NCBI GenBank assembly: GCA_012861695.1
Contig: JAAOOA010000148.1
Location: forward strand, 1,043,091 to 1,107,090
Origin: Trematomus loennbergii
Taxonomy: Eukaryota > Chordata > Actinopteri > Perciformes > Nototheniidae
Length of the DNA stretch: 64,000 nucleotides
Direction of reading: 5' to 3'
Shown: piece by piece, positions 24,396 through 36,520 of the stretch
How positions within the stretch are numbered: the stretch's first letter is position 1
How the letters are laid out: every line of letters starts with the position of its first letter
The notes under the pieces: generated by a model
Databases searched by the model: none
What the model saw: the letters and a program-made list of their open reading frames with translations, nothing else
Told to the model about the DNA's origin: nothing
Position numbers and translations under genes: made by a program

Positions 24396-25086
24396 ACAAT
24401 GTTCAATATGTTATTTTAAAGCCAGACCTACTTTACACATGATTACAGTAAATGCACATATCTTCCATTTCGAGGCTTAGCACTGCATGGCATGCTCGCT
24501 CCCTCACAACAAATAACCCTGAGAACATCTGCGACACACTTTAAAGCTTCTCCCTCGTACAATTGAATCCCATTATGAATAAAAGCAACAGCGGCGTCTA
24601 CCTCAAAATGAACCAGAAAGATTCTAACATTTCCTGTCAGCTTTATAATATTTTTGTTAACAGTCTGCCATGGAGGGCTCCTGCCTGCGTTGCCCGATGA
24701 CAGCAGCAGTAATAAATGTTATTTTTTTATATGCCGGCTCTTTAATTCGCATTTAAAGCCCCCACAGAACTGAATCTGTGTGTAAGTGCAAGCATGGGCC
24801 ACTGCTGCCAAAAGAGCAAACATAAAGTCGTGTGAGTGACTTGATAGAAGAGATAGCGGGAGGTAATGAGAGGAAAAATTATTAAATCGAAGGCATTTGT
24901 CAGCTAAATGAAAAAGGAAAACAACAGTTCCATTCTTATCTTCAAATGACATCAGAAGAAAGAGCTTTTTGTGCTTCAGCGACTGATTTGATGCATTTCT
25001 GCTATTTTTCTAACACTCTTGACACTTTGCACAGCTGAAATGGTAATAAGAGGCAAACAATTACAGTTGCTTTGCTTCCCCTGCAG

Positions 25087-25088
<2 letters not shown>
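24396..25088. other. unassigned sequence, candidate conserved non-coding element
   Basis: Not obviously repetitive. 24600-24940 contains several TAAT/ATTA words (GTAATAAATG, CTTTAATTCGCATTTAAAG, GAAAAATTATTAAATC). No coding exon is supported. Confidence 0.3.

Positions 25089-25177
<89 letters not shown>
25089..25177. repeat. (AC)n microsatellite
   Basis: About 89 bp of perfect AC repeat. Confidence 0.97.
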
Positions 25178-25178
<1 letters not shown>

Positions 25179-25312
25179 TCCATACACAGCTCGGTCCAAG
25201 ATGTTTGAGTTATGAGACGGCGGTGTGGAACAAAATAGTCTTATTCGGATTTATGGATTGTTTGCGTTTTTATAAGAGGGGAATTAGAAAGGAGGGGAAG
25301 AGGGAGTGGAGG

Positions 25313-25324
25313 GTGTGTCTGTGT

Positions 25325-25367
<43 letters not shown>

Positions 25368-25395
25368 TGTGTGTGTGGTGTGTGTGTGTGTGTGG
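25313..25395. repeat. (TG)n microsatellite with GTGGTG breaks
   Basis: TG repeats interrupted by lost-T positions near 25326, 25361 and 25378. Confidence 0.95.
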
Positions 25396-25502
25396 ACTGG
25401 CAGCGCCGGTGTAGCAGAGCAGAGTGACAATGAACGGGAGAAAAAGAGAACATGATTGAGTGGGACATTTTGTCAGCCGCAGACGTGAGCTGGAGCCTGG
25501 AT

Positions 25503-25650
<148 letters not shown>

Positions 25651-26262
25651 AGGGTATACCAAAGAGTCTGAGTCACCCTGCACCCATTCTTTACTTCTTT
25701 ATTGGTATTCTAAAGCAGCCTCCTCTGTGCTAACCGAGCTCTGTTGATGGGGCTGCCATTACCCACAATGCTGCTGATTGTTATTGTATCGTTGATTCAG
25801 TCAAGTTTATATGTATATCCATTATAGTCCATGTTTACGTAGTCTGCATGTATGAACCTCACCTCATTTACAGATAGCACATGCACCGTTGTATGACTCA
25901 AAAAAGATTTTCCCCTTGTTTCCCAGTGTATGAACTTCATTTATAAATAACCATGCACTTATCATGCATCTTGGAACCATTGTTTGATTCATTTAGGGAA
26001 TGAAAAGCTGTGCTGGAACATCTGGTAAAAAAAGCATGACACAACAGGATATTACACATACTGTGTCTTTGATAGTATCATATGAAGAGGCTGTGAATAT
26101 CTGAGAAGTTTGAATCAAATTAATTTGTATCCACTCGTTTCTACTCTTACCACTGTCTCCTTTAGAAGTAATCCAGAAATTGATACTTCATAATTATTAA
26201 GCTTTAGAGAAATTGGCTGTGTGGTTATATGAAAATGAATATGAGTATGAGTATGAGTGTGA

Positions 26263-26357
<95 letters not shown>

Positions 26358-26404
26358 TGTGTGTGTGGGTGTGTGTGGTGTGTGTGTGTGTGTTGTGTGT
26401 GTGT
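26263..26404. repeat. (TG)n microsatellite
   Basis: About 140 bp of TG with scattered GG or TT slips. It is preceded by degenerate GAATATGAGTATGAG repeats. Confidence 0.95.
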
Positions 26405-27439
26405 TTCTATGGAAGAAGATTAGGGCCGCTTGTGACATTTTCTGACGGAAAGTGATTGTATTTTTTTTTCTGTTTGGTAATCTCAGGATCCGAGAAAAAT
26501 AGTCTGAATTCTGAGAAAAAGAATATTCAGACTTTTTCTCCTTAATCCTCTTCTGTACAATCTGCATCATGCGAAAGCTACGACAATTTCTTTATGGTGA
26601 GGGGTTCAGCCTTGACAGACACAAGTGTGTTGTTCATGGTACAAACCGTTGTCCAGTGCATCAGAAACACGGTGCTGGTTTATGTTTCTCTGCAGATAAT
26701 GATTTCCTGTTTCGCTGAAGAGCTCTGTGCTTTCATTGCTTAAACACGGCCTCGTCGGGTTGTATTAATTCAATGGATGTCTTCACAACAATAGAAATAC
26801 ACCGCTGTGTGTGTGAGCTAGATAGTTTGTAATGTGGCTCTTCAAAACAAGTGGACATGAACCAATGGTTTATTGAAGAGTGTTTGGGAGAAAAAGACGA
26901 TTTGTCTTCTAAATGGAGCCACTTAGGCAACAGAATCAAAAGGATTATAGTGTGAAAGGGATTAAAGGCCTTTTGTGACAAGAAATTAAACATCACGCAT
27001 GAGTGTTGGAACACATTTCTTCGTGTGTATGCACACACACAATCTCATAACACACACAGGGACACATGCAAGGCCTCAGGAGTGAAAAGCACAGCTGCAG
27101 TACAGAGTCAGAGGAACAGACTGCTTTCAGAGGACAGATGGCTGTCAGGAATACACACTCCCCCAAAATCAATGATGTAATATTAATTCATCTCACTAAC
27201 AGGGTACTGAACTCACTCCTCAGGCTGGAGGACTGTGATTTGGTTAATTTTCCAGTACAGATGGTTATGACTTGTGGATATTGAACCTGGCGAATCTCTA
27301 AGGGAGATAATAGTCCTTGATTAGCGTGAATGATACCTTTATTCAAACTCTAACTCTAAAAGCTGATTTACAGTGCAATAGAGTTATATCAACTCACATA
27401 TATATATATATATATAGGGATATAGGGTTGGGAGAAGAA
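26405..27439. other. unassigned sequence
   Basis: No gene is recognised. A short (TA)n run lies near 27402-27416. Confidence 0.3.
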
Positions 27440-27726
27440 TGGAACAGGCTAGCAAGTGTGCAGGTGTGCGTCATTTGAGAGGCCCCGCCTCACATTTTCC
27501 GCCAAAGATTTTGGAAATTGGTCCGTGCGCTAAGCATTGTGGGGATTTTAAGACCGCGGAGTCTACACATGTGCAGCCTCGAAATTTCCCGCAACGAAGT
27601 ACGCTGGCCTCGGTAGAATTCCAAGTATCCTGGACATTGGAACAGTCCTTCGGCGGCACTCGATGACGTAGTGTCTTGAAATAGTGGCTCTGGAGCAGCT
27701 TTCCTCAACATTGAGAAACACCCTGG
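27440..27726 (-). mobile_element. truncated MITE, inverted relative of 28229-28586
   Basis: This segment is a diverged reverse complement of the element at 28229-28586, with shared blocks such as GTGTGCAGGTGTGCGTCAT, GTGGGGATTTTAAGACCGCG and GGAACAGTCCTTCGG. It ends CATTGAGAAACACCC. The other terminal inverted repeat is missing. Confidence 0.8.
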
Positions 27727-28228
27727 GTTTCAGTCCTGGGAGCCATCTTGTTCCAGCGCTCTAAACTCCTCCTTATATGTGATGTAAGAGTGGGTGGAGT
27801 CTCTAACGTCATTGGTTGAATAATATGTGATATAATGTTGGCCAATTAACTCAAAAATGTATTAGTTTTGTGCATTTATGGTTTGATTTGAAGGTACAAT
27901 ATTTTTGTAAATAAGATAATGAATTGATTTAGGCCTTGAGGGATTTATTAGGAAACAATGTCTATTCTTCTGTTTAACTTTCACTGTCATTTCAGAGTCA
28001 TGATCTGATTGGCCAGGTTGAATTGGGAGGGCGGGCAAAATTCTGACTTTTTCTCAGAATTGTCATAGAGATAAACCGTTGTGATTGGCTTGTCCGAATC
28101 CAGACCGATTTTGCATAAATAAACCCACAAAACGTCTGTAGGTGGAAATGTAGAATTGATTGGTTTCACATGACTGGCTAACAAACAAATATATGGCTGA
28201 TGGGAATATCTAGACTGCACCATACACA

Positions 28229-28586
28229 GAGGTGTTTCTCAATGTCGAGTAAAGCTGCTCCAGAGCCATTATTTCAAGCATACTACGTCATTGAGTGCCG
28301 CCGAAGGACTGTTCCAATGTCCAGCATACTTGGAATTCTACCGAGCACGCGTACTTCGTAGCGAGAAATTTCGAGGGCACATGTGTAGACTCCGCGGTCT
28401 TAAAATCCCCACAATGCTTTGCGCACGGACCAATTTCCCTAAATCTGTGGCGGAAGATGTAAGGCGGGGCCTCTCATATGACGCACACCTGCACACTTGC
28501 TCGCCTGTTCCACTTTCGTTTCCGAATGCCAGGAAGTATTCTTGCCTCGCTTCTGAAGCAAGCGTACTCGACATTGAGAAACACCC
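28229..28586 (+). mobile_element. MITE with GGTGTTTCTCAATGTCGAGTA termini
   Basis: The left end GGTGTTTCTCAATGTCGAGT and the right end ACTCGACATTGAGAAACACC are perfect inverted repeats over about 20 bp. It is 358 bp long and non-coding. Open frames across it on both strands show no domain. Superfamily is uncertain, as no clear target duplication was seen. Confidence 0.82.
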
Positions 28587-30049
28587 AGTTTTCTGGCCGA
28601 ATCAACAAGATCCCCAAAATAGCTGCTTTCAAAAGGAACTTGTACGGTTATACTTTGAGAAAGTCAATGTATGTACAAGATATGCTTTTAGTGTTAACGT
28701 CACTTAATGGGAACACGGCTGCTGGTGACAGACACAAACAAGAAAGCGTTGTTAAAATGGATAATGATGCTTTTTTCTGCCTTAAATGTCATGCCAGGAA
28801 CAAGAACATAGTAAATAGGGCTCTAACATTTCAAATAGTAAATAACAGTGTGTGTTACAAGCAGAATTCAGAGCTATCAGAAAATCAGCAGGTCAATCTA
28901 ATAGACTGCACTTGAAAGCACCACGATGCCTTCATGTGTATTTTCAGAGGATGTGTTCCTGCAAGACATTTTGGCATCTCTTCACAGAGCTTCTAAGTAA
29001 GCAATCAATCCTGCCAATTAACCCTTAGTTGTTCAAATATGTATTCAGACAATGTGAGTAGAAATACAGAAATGCTATAAGGCCAACGTTGCAATATTAA
29101 ACATTTCCCTAAAAACGTACAAAAACGTAAAAATAAACTCTTAATTTCTGCACCAGAGACTCCCTAAAACAACATCTGAAAGGTCCCAAAAAAAATGTGC
29201 TAATGTTTTTCTATATTTGGGCTTTACAGGGTTAAGTCAGTATAGGTTTTCACATACTATAACTTTAATCTCTGCTTTAAAACACTTTTTTTAAGGGTTT
29301 TTTTCAATGAGAAGGGAAAGGTATCCGTATAATCCTGCAGGATATTCCACAGTTTGTATACTGAAGCTTAAGCCTGGCCACACGGTGGGGGTTTGTGTGT
29401 GGATGTGTGAGAAGACATTATGGGGTTGAACAAGAGAGCTCGCAGCCATTCTGGGGATGTGTTGAAATACAACTAGACAAGCGTATGTGGCCTTGTTTCC
29501 TCACCCTCTTCGCTCTCATCCCTGAGCATCTGTTTGCATCCCCTCTCCAAGGCTTCCTGTCTCTCCTCCTCTCTTTCTTATTTGTTCCCTGGTTACCATG
29601 TGGGCACAGTGTGATATGTGTTTGTTTGCCTCCTCAGGCAGGCGCTTGCAAAGCAGCACGCATATATTCAAGCAACACATTTACATTGGAAGTATAATGC
29701 TGAAAACAAGGTGTTTTCACTTGTAATATGTGCAATCATCTGCCAAGAGAACAAGGGAACATTACCTTGGTAGGATTTCTTGTTTCTATTATATTCTGTT
29801 TCTATTATATTCTATTTTATTTTATTTACTTGCACTATTTTATCTGTGTTATTGTGTTGCACTGTTGAAGAGCCTGTGATCTAAGATTTTCATTGTCATA
29901 TCTACACTTCAGTCAGACAACTCACGTGTTTCTTATATGTTTATTTTAAGCAGCATATAGTTTGAGTTTGGCGTCTAGGCTCGGGGCCTCATCACTCCAC
30001 AGATTTACAAAGAACATTGAGTGATGATTAGATAACTATCCCCCGAGCC
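28587..30049. other. unassigned sequence
   Basis: No gene or repeat is supported. About 29790-29900 resembles the A/T-rich end of a non-LTR element (TTGCACTGTTGAAGAGCCTG). Confidence 0.3.
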
Positions 30050-30785
30050 TACAGGTGGAAGCTGGGGTGGAAGCTGGGGTGGAAGCTGGGGTGGAAGGGG
30101 TGGAAGCTGGGGTGGAAGCTGGGGTGAAGCTGGGGTGGAAGCTGAGGTGAAGCTGGGGTGGAAGCTGGGGTGGAAGCTGGGGCGGAAGCTGGGGTGGAAG
30201 CTGGGGCGGAAGCTGGGGCGGAAGCTGGGGCGGAAGCTGGGGTGGTGGTGGGGTGGAAGCTGGGGTGGTGGTGGGGTGGAAGCTGGGGTGAAGCTGGGGT
30301 GGAAGCTGGGGTGGAAGCTGGGGTGGAAGCTGGGGTGGAAGCTGGGGTGGAAGCTGGGGTGGAAGCTGGGGTGGAAGCTGGGGTGGAAGCTGGGGTGGAA
30401 GCTGAGGTGGAAGCTGGGGTGGAAGCTGGGGTGGAAGCTGGGGTGGAAGCTGGGGTGGAAGCTGGGGTGGAAGCTGGGGTGGAAGCTGGGGTGGAAGCTG
30501 GGGTGGTGGTGGGGTGGAAGCTGGGGTGGTGGTGGGGTGGAAGCTGGGGTGAAGCTGGGGTGGAAGCTGGGGTGGAAGCTGGGGTGGAAGCTGGGGTGAA
30601 GCTGGGGTGGAAGCTGGGGTGGAGCTGGGGTGGAAGCTGGGGTGGAATCTGGGGTGGAAGCTGGGGTGGAAGCTGGGTGGAGCTGGGGTGGAAGCTGGGT
30701 GGAAGCTGGGGTGGAAGCTGGGGTGGAAGCTGGGTGGAAGCTGGGGTGGAAGCTGGGGTGGAGCTGGGGTGGTGGTGGGGCAGGC
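30050..30785. repeat. 12-bp G-rich minisatellite (GCTGGGGTGGAA)n
   Basis: About 60 units with regular variants (GGCGG, a GTGGTGGTG block repeated at 30241-30278 and 30501-30537). The plus strand is strongly G-rich with repeated GGGG and GG runs. Because 12 is a multiple of 3, periodic Trp-Lys-Leu-Gly, Glu-Ala-Gly-Val and Pro-Ala-Ser-Thr frames appear on both strands; none is a gene. Confidence 0.95.
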
Positions 30786-31232
30786 GAGCAGCAGCAACAT
30801 GAAACGTGTTTAATGTATCATTGGTGCTCGAGTAGTTAAAACATAACTTCAATCCCCGATAGAATCATAAACACTGTGAGCAAATAGGCTCCATTTTCCA
30901 AATAGTATCCCAACGTGACCCAATGATTTGTTTATTTTGATTGTCTGTGTTTGCAGATGACTCAGGGGGCAAATTCATCAAGCATCAGTGTGGAAATGAT
31001 ACAAACATCATGAACAGAAAAGCCACAAAGCTATCGTGCATGCATTAGCGTCAGCAGCAGAGAACTGTGAACACATTAACCTGTGACTGTTTTCAATCAT
31101 CGTTCACCACAAACAGTTTATATATATATACATACAGTCACAATATAAAGGAACCACTGCACAACAGACTTCATTTCCATCTCAGTTTATCTGAAAGGTG
31201 ATAATGCAATGCCTTCTTAAAACAAGCGTGTT
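30786..31232. other. unassigned sequence
   Basis: No gene or recognised repeat. Confidence 0.3.
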
Positions 31233-31955
31233 TTAAAGGTCTCCTACTGTGCTATTTTTAGGCATATATTATGGGTCTCAGATATTACAATATATAAAAA
31301 ACATGTCTATGATGTGTTTTGCTCAAAATACCAAACAGATCATGCATTTTAGAAATCCCTCATCCCCCTCTATTCCAGCCCTGTTAGAGAAACGCAGGTT
31401 CGGGGTCCTTAGCTTGAAAGAAAAAGAAAAGAGGAGGGGTAGCTAATGCCTGCTCAGAATTATACGGGATACTCAGCTAAATACTGCAGTGATTAAATGC
31501 CAGATCATGTTCCAAACCACTTCAAGGATTATTTCTGAAACAGTATGGAGCTCAAAGGCTTTTTCTCTTGCAGGTTTACCACAAGGTGAGTTCCTTTTTT
31601 AATTTCCTGCTTCTTTACACATACTCTCTCCAGTACAGGTTAGCTCTGAGAGTTAGCGATGCTTGCTAATGTAAACACAGACCATATGACGTCCAAAAAG
31701 GTCGGGCATTGTTTCTGATACCAACGTTTCTGATAGGCCGTGGGTGTAGAGCCAGCCCACATTTCAGATATTACGTCATATCGGACGCAAATCTGGATCA
31801 GCTCCGTTGTAGCCCCGTTTTTAGAGATTTGGGTACGGAGGAAAAGAGAGAGGTTTTATTTTCTGACACTTTGTGAGTTCCCTGACACACCGGGGACACA
31901 TATTTATATATAAAATACATCAACAAGTGCATTTTGCATGATAGGAGACCTTTAA
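31233..31955. mobile_element. TTAA-flanked MITE linking families A and C (copy C3)
   Basis: TTAA lies at 31233-31236 and 31952-31955. The ends are TTAAAGGTCTCCTACTGTGC and GCATGATAGGAGACCTTTAA. The left arm shares blocks with the family A arm (GGGTCTCAGATAT, CCAAACAGATCAT, CAGCCCTGTT). The right arm shares blocks with family C (CTCCGTTGTAGCCCC, AGAGATTTGGGTA, CCGGGGACACATATT). No array and no transposase. Confidence 0.82.
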
Positions 31956-33097
31956 TGCATGAAGGCACCTATTGAAATGGTACCAAATAGGTTTTAATTG
32001 TTGATGCTTTTCTATCTGGTTAAATAAAGGTTAAATAAAGGTTAATAATAAATAACCACGGCAGGAGAGCATCCACCTCCCAAATGTTAGATTTCACTTC
32101 AAGCAGTTGGGAATTCCTGGTGAGATAATAGAAAATGTGAGCTGTTGTACGACATAAACAATGATGAATTGCATTCCCATTATCTGAAGCCATGTTAGGC
32201 GAAGAAACTGTCATTCATCTGCAGGGCTTGGAGCTCATGATGAGACGTGTGGCCTGTCGTGAGAGCAGATGGGAGAGGAGCTGTGCTCAGTGTTTATTCT
32301 TTCAGACTCTAGTGAGAAAAGTGCAATTAAACCAATTAATCAAATTGTATGTATACAACCTAATAACACAGATTACACATTTGTCTCAGGGGCTTTACAG
32401 TGTGTACAGCCCTCCCATTGTATAAGAAAAAACTCCACAATTAACAGAGGAAACAATGGGAGAAACCTCAGGAGAGAAACAGAGGACCGACAGATGTGTG
32501 TGTACAAACTTAAAACAAATAATGAAATTACAGCAGAGACAAACCAAAAATTTAAATATGATCCTTTAAAATGAAATAACAATATTCCAAGTGCAGCCAA
32601 AGAAAAGGCAGGACCATAGCTACATTGAGATTGAAGGGAAAAGTGGAATCGAATCAAAATTCAGCATCAAATTGTAGGCCAATATAGGAAGGACATGCTC
32701 CCAAGAAACCTCAGGGAGAGCAACAGAGGAGGGTCTCTCGCCAAGGATTGACAGACGCATGTGAACATATTAAAAAACATAATCAAATTGCAACTCAAGT
32801 ATTATAATCTCAATCTCAATCTCAATCTTAATTTATTATATAACGCATTTAAAACAACCTCAGTCAACCAAAGTGCTGTACAGCGAACACATACAATAAC
32901 CAATAGGAGTACAATAATAAAACAATATTCAAAACAAGATAAAAAGCACAATAACTAGAAACATATAAAAACACATACAAATGTCAACATTGTATGTTCA
33001 ACTTTAAAAGCCAATGGAACCTATGACAAAAAAAGGGATCCAGGTTGATGTGAAAAATGTTCCAGGACCATGGCAACATTGAGATCCTTAGCAATTC
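31956..33097. repeat. cluster of LINE/SINE-like 3' fragments
   Basis: 32015-32050 has a CTGGTTAAATAAAGG tail. 32385-32480 has GGGGCTTTACAGTG, AAACTCCACAA and GAGAAACCTCAGGAGAG. 32700-32760 repeats the GAAACCTCAGGGAGAGCAAC motif. 32806-32960 has (CTCAAT)n followed by TTTAAAACAACCTCAGTC and AAAGTGCTGTACAG. These are widespread teleost non-LTR or associated repeat motifs. No coding sequence survives. Confidence 0.55.
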
Positions 33098-34367
33098 TTA
33101 AAGGTCACCTATAATGCAAAATCCACTTTGTCATGTCTCTTCTACATCAACATGTGTCCCCCTTCTTCATGTCTCTTCTACATCAACATGTGTCCCCTCT
33201 TCTTCATGTCTCTTCTACATCAACATGTGCCCCTCTTCTCCATGTCTCTTCTACATCAACATGTGTCCCCTCTTCTTCATGTCTCTTCTACATCAACATG
33301 TGTCCCCTCTTCTTCATGTCTCTTCTACATCAACATGTGTCCCCTCTTCTTCATGTCTCTTCTACATCAACATGTGTCCCCTCTTCTTCATGTCTCTTCT
33401 ACATCAACATGTGTCCCCTCTTCTTCATGTCTCTTCTACATCAACATGTGTCCCCTCTTCTTCATGTCTCTTCTACATCAACATGTGTCCCCTCTTCTTC
33501 TGTCTCTTCTACATCAACATGTGTCCCTCTTCTTCATGTCTCTTCTACATCAACATGTGTCCCCTCTTCTCCATGTCTCTTCTACATCAACATGTGTCCC
33601 CTCTTCTTCATGTCTCTTCTACATCAACATGTGTCCCCTCTTCTTCATGTCTCTTCTACATCAACATGTCCCCTCTTTCCAGTCTCTTCTACATCAACAT
33701 GTGTCCCCTCTTCTTCATGTCTCTTCTACCACCATGTGTCCCCTCTTCTTCATGTCTCTTCTACATCAACATGTGTCCCCTCTTCTTCATGTCTCTTCTA
33801 CATCAACATGTGTCCCCTCTTCTTCATGTCTCTTCTACATCAACATGTGCCCCCTCTTCTTCATGTCTCTTCTACATCAACATGTGTCCCCTCTTCTTCA
33901 TGTCTCTTCTCCATCAACATGTGTCCCCTCTGTGGAAAGAGATTCTGAAGTTTCAGGAACAAAGATTCTCTCTCTTTTTTCCTGATCCATTTCTATAAAA
34001 ACCTGTCTGAAATGAGCTGATCAGATTTTGGCCACTTTATGATGTCATAACGATGTTTTGTCTTGTGTAACCATTAGCCAATCAGCAACCAAGGTAACCC
34101 CCCCCCACCTTATCACCTGAATCTCCTCCTAGAGCACCATTGAGTTCTTTGTAACCAAATGTCTCTCAGAGGGGCGTGGGGAGGGGCTCCTTATTTCATC
34201 TAAAGTAACAGACAGAGAATCAGCACTTTGGAAACAGGGCTGAAACAGAGGGGATTATGGGATGCTGCAATGATCTGTTTGGTGTTTCAGACAAACACTT
34301 CAGACACATGTTTGTATCTGAGACCTATAATATATTGATGAAAAACAGTATAATAGGGGACCTTTAA
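33098..34367 (+). mobile_element. family A MITE with 37-bp array, copy A2
   Basis: TTAA lies at 33098-33101 and 34364-34367. The left end is TTAAAGGTCACCTATAATGC and the right end is GTATAATAGGGGACCTTTAA. The array occupies 33131-33930. The right arm 33940-34360 (GATCAGATTTTGGCCACTTT and following) matches A1 in inverse orientation and A3. It is intact in structure but non-coding. Confidence 0.85.
33131..33930 (+). repeat. 37-bp minisatellite of copy A2 (about 21-22 units)
   Basis: The unit is CATGTGTCCCCTCTTCTTCA then TGTCTCTTCTACATCAA. Variants include CTCC for CTTC, one unit with CTACCACCATG near 33727, and several single-base deletions. Confidence 0.94.
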
Positions 34368-34692
34368 ACATGTGTTGTTGCTAAGAAAACACACTGAAAT
34401 ACAGCAGAGAAGACCACCCGAATCAAGAGGCCATGTTTACTGCCTCTAAAACGAACAACCAGCAGTAAAATGACGATCAAGAGAATCAGCTTGTTTCTGA
34501 ATCTCATAAAGGAGGGTAACATGAATGGGTGGCCACTGTAGGGAGGAAAGAAGAAACAAATGAGGACAAAATACAAGGAAAGGAGAGATGGATGGAGAGT
34601 CCAGGACTTAAACCCCACTGCTCTATTAACATCTGCCTGAATGCTCTCATCTGTGGATTAGACCTGTAATCAATCACTCATCACACCGACTG
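34368..34692. other. unassigned sequence
   Basis: No supported gene. Confidence 0.3.
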
Positions 34693-34714
34693 AGTGTGTG
34701 TGTGTGTGTGTGTG

Positions 34715-34750
<36 letters not shown>

Positions 34751-34764
34751 TGTGGTGTGTGTGT

Positions 34765-34831
<67 letters not shown>
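34693..34831. repeat. (TG)n microsatellite
   Basis: About 139 bp of TG with GTTGTG and GGTGTGG breaks. Confidence 0.96.
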
Positions 34832-34836
<5 letters not shown>

Positions 34837-36335
34837 ATTGGACCAGTAATAGGATTTCAAGGGATTGTAGTCAATTGGAAGTTGAATACTTGGAACACAT
34901 GTTGGTGTTCTGCAGTAAAAGCCTGTCACTTGCAGTTGTTTTCTGCCATAGTTGTTTGTGTCTGTATAGTGCAGATAACTGGAACACTCTTTCAAAGGTG
35001 GATGAAGCAACAAAATGCTTGTTGCCGACTTGAATTTTCCAAATGGCGACCAATTTCTGAAATGGCCGTCATTTCCAGTCGAGGAAAAACAGTATTTTAC
35101 CACCGCATTTTAACCACTGGACCAATTTCCGTGATTTTGGTATTGCAATATATTTTTGACTCTGGGAAGTCAACTTTACAATATAAAAACTTCTATTATA
35201 CATTCTTTGTGTCATTTTAAACACAAAATGGCTAAATGTGGGGCTTATTAGAAAGCATTTGGGACACTAAACTACACTAATTCTAATACTATGTCTTCTA
35301 TTTTGGAAAAATGTATTAAATGACACTGAACCCCATAATATTCTCTACTACTATACATAAACACCCCAAAATACCTCCACCCACTCAACTACCATGCATG
35401 TTAGGCTACCCAGTTTTCCATTGGCCGGTTATTTTGATAGTATGGCTCGAGTCATTCCTGATGTCTCAATTTGATTTCTACCAGGTCAAAAATGTATGAT
35501 TTGAAACCAATATCATTTATACAGGGCAAGTGAAAGTGTTTTTTTGGCAAAACAATAAATATTTCCAAGCCATCATTGGTGGCCATCTTGAAAATTGCAG
35601 CCATTTTCGTTCTAAACGGCTTTTTCAAAAGAGTAACCTCAAAGGAGCCATTTTGTATTGCCAATATGAGTAATTGTTTCCACTTTTGAAAGATGGACCT
35701 GGTATTTTCAATCATCTAGCACTATCATGAACTTCATGATCTTAAAATGTTAAACGCTCAAAACAACTTCACTTTCCCGCCGTCCTTTCTGACTTCTGTG
35801 GCTGTTTGATACATTTCTTAGTCCAATTTCTGTTCTGACATAACATATCCTTTATACTATGAGTTATAAATCATCATAATTGCATTGGCCACACAAGAGT
35901 CACATGCTACTTATCAAAGACATTCACTATTCAAATGGTGGATGCTGCGTCGCTCAGTTCATCATGTTGCTATAAAAGTGTTTGAAGAACTTTTTTTCTA
36001 TTTACTCAATGAAAAATGTACTTGGAGACTCAAGGTCAGAACGTGGCAGCAGGATTCGATCTGGATCTCGGCCCTAGGTTGTACCGGCAGATAATATAAA
36101 ACATTCCCCGCGGCTTTGAATGCTTTCCCGAGGCTCTTTACGTGCAGTTGCTAGGACAACACGAGTGGTGGTAAGCGACTTAACGCTGACTGATTGACCA
36201 TCCTTTCAGGAAATTGGTTCAATCAACGAGAAACCTCTCAGGGCTTCATGTGATCGCCGCTCATCTACAGCAGGGAAGTGTGTATCCTCCGTGTTCAAAT
36301 GTGAGACCTCTGCACAAATGTGAGCATGTGTGTGT
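34832..36335. other. unassigned sequence
   Basis: No gene is recognised. Words like GGCCATCTTGAAAA, AATGGCGACC and AGCCATTTTG recur between 35040 and 35660 in both orientations, suggesting an old dispersed repeat that I cannot name. Confidence 0.3.
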
Positions 36336-36520
36336 GCCTCTGAACTCTCAATGCTCATGCAAACACACATACAGTGTAGAGGTTTTGATGAAGATTGAAC
36401 CCAACACACTTTTCCTACAATCACTGTTTCAATGTAATCAAGAAAGCACACCTTTGTGTGTCATCTATTTTTCTTTTTATCGGTCAATCATGGCCGTAAT
36501 GCCTCTGAACTCTGAATGCT
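36336..36520. repeat. 165-bp tandem duplication: first unit and start of second
   Basis: GCCTCTGAACTCT(C/G)AATGCT occurs at 36336 and again at 36501. Unit 1 continues through CATACAGTGTAGAGG to GGCCGTAAT (36500). Unit 2 is cut after AATGCT at 36520 by a roughly 1.8-kb insertion and resumes at about 38309. Confidence 0.8.

Noticed and set aside
28291..28915. 138- and 145-codon plus-strand frames
   Set aside because: Their first half is the MITE at 28229-28586, whose inverted copy lies at 27440-27726. No domain or splice signals support a gene.
30036..30852. Proline/serine/threonine-rich and Glu-Ala-Gly-Val frames resembling mucin- or elastin-like proteins
   Set aside because: They are translations of a 12-bp G-rich repeat open in several frames on both strands, without signal peptide or flanking domains.
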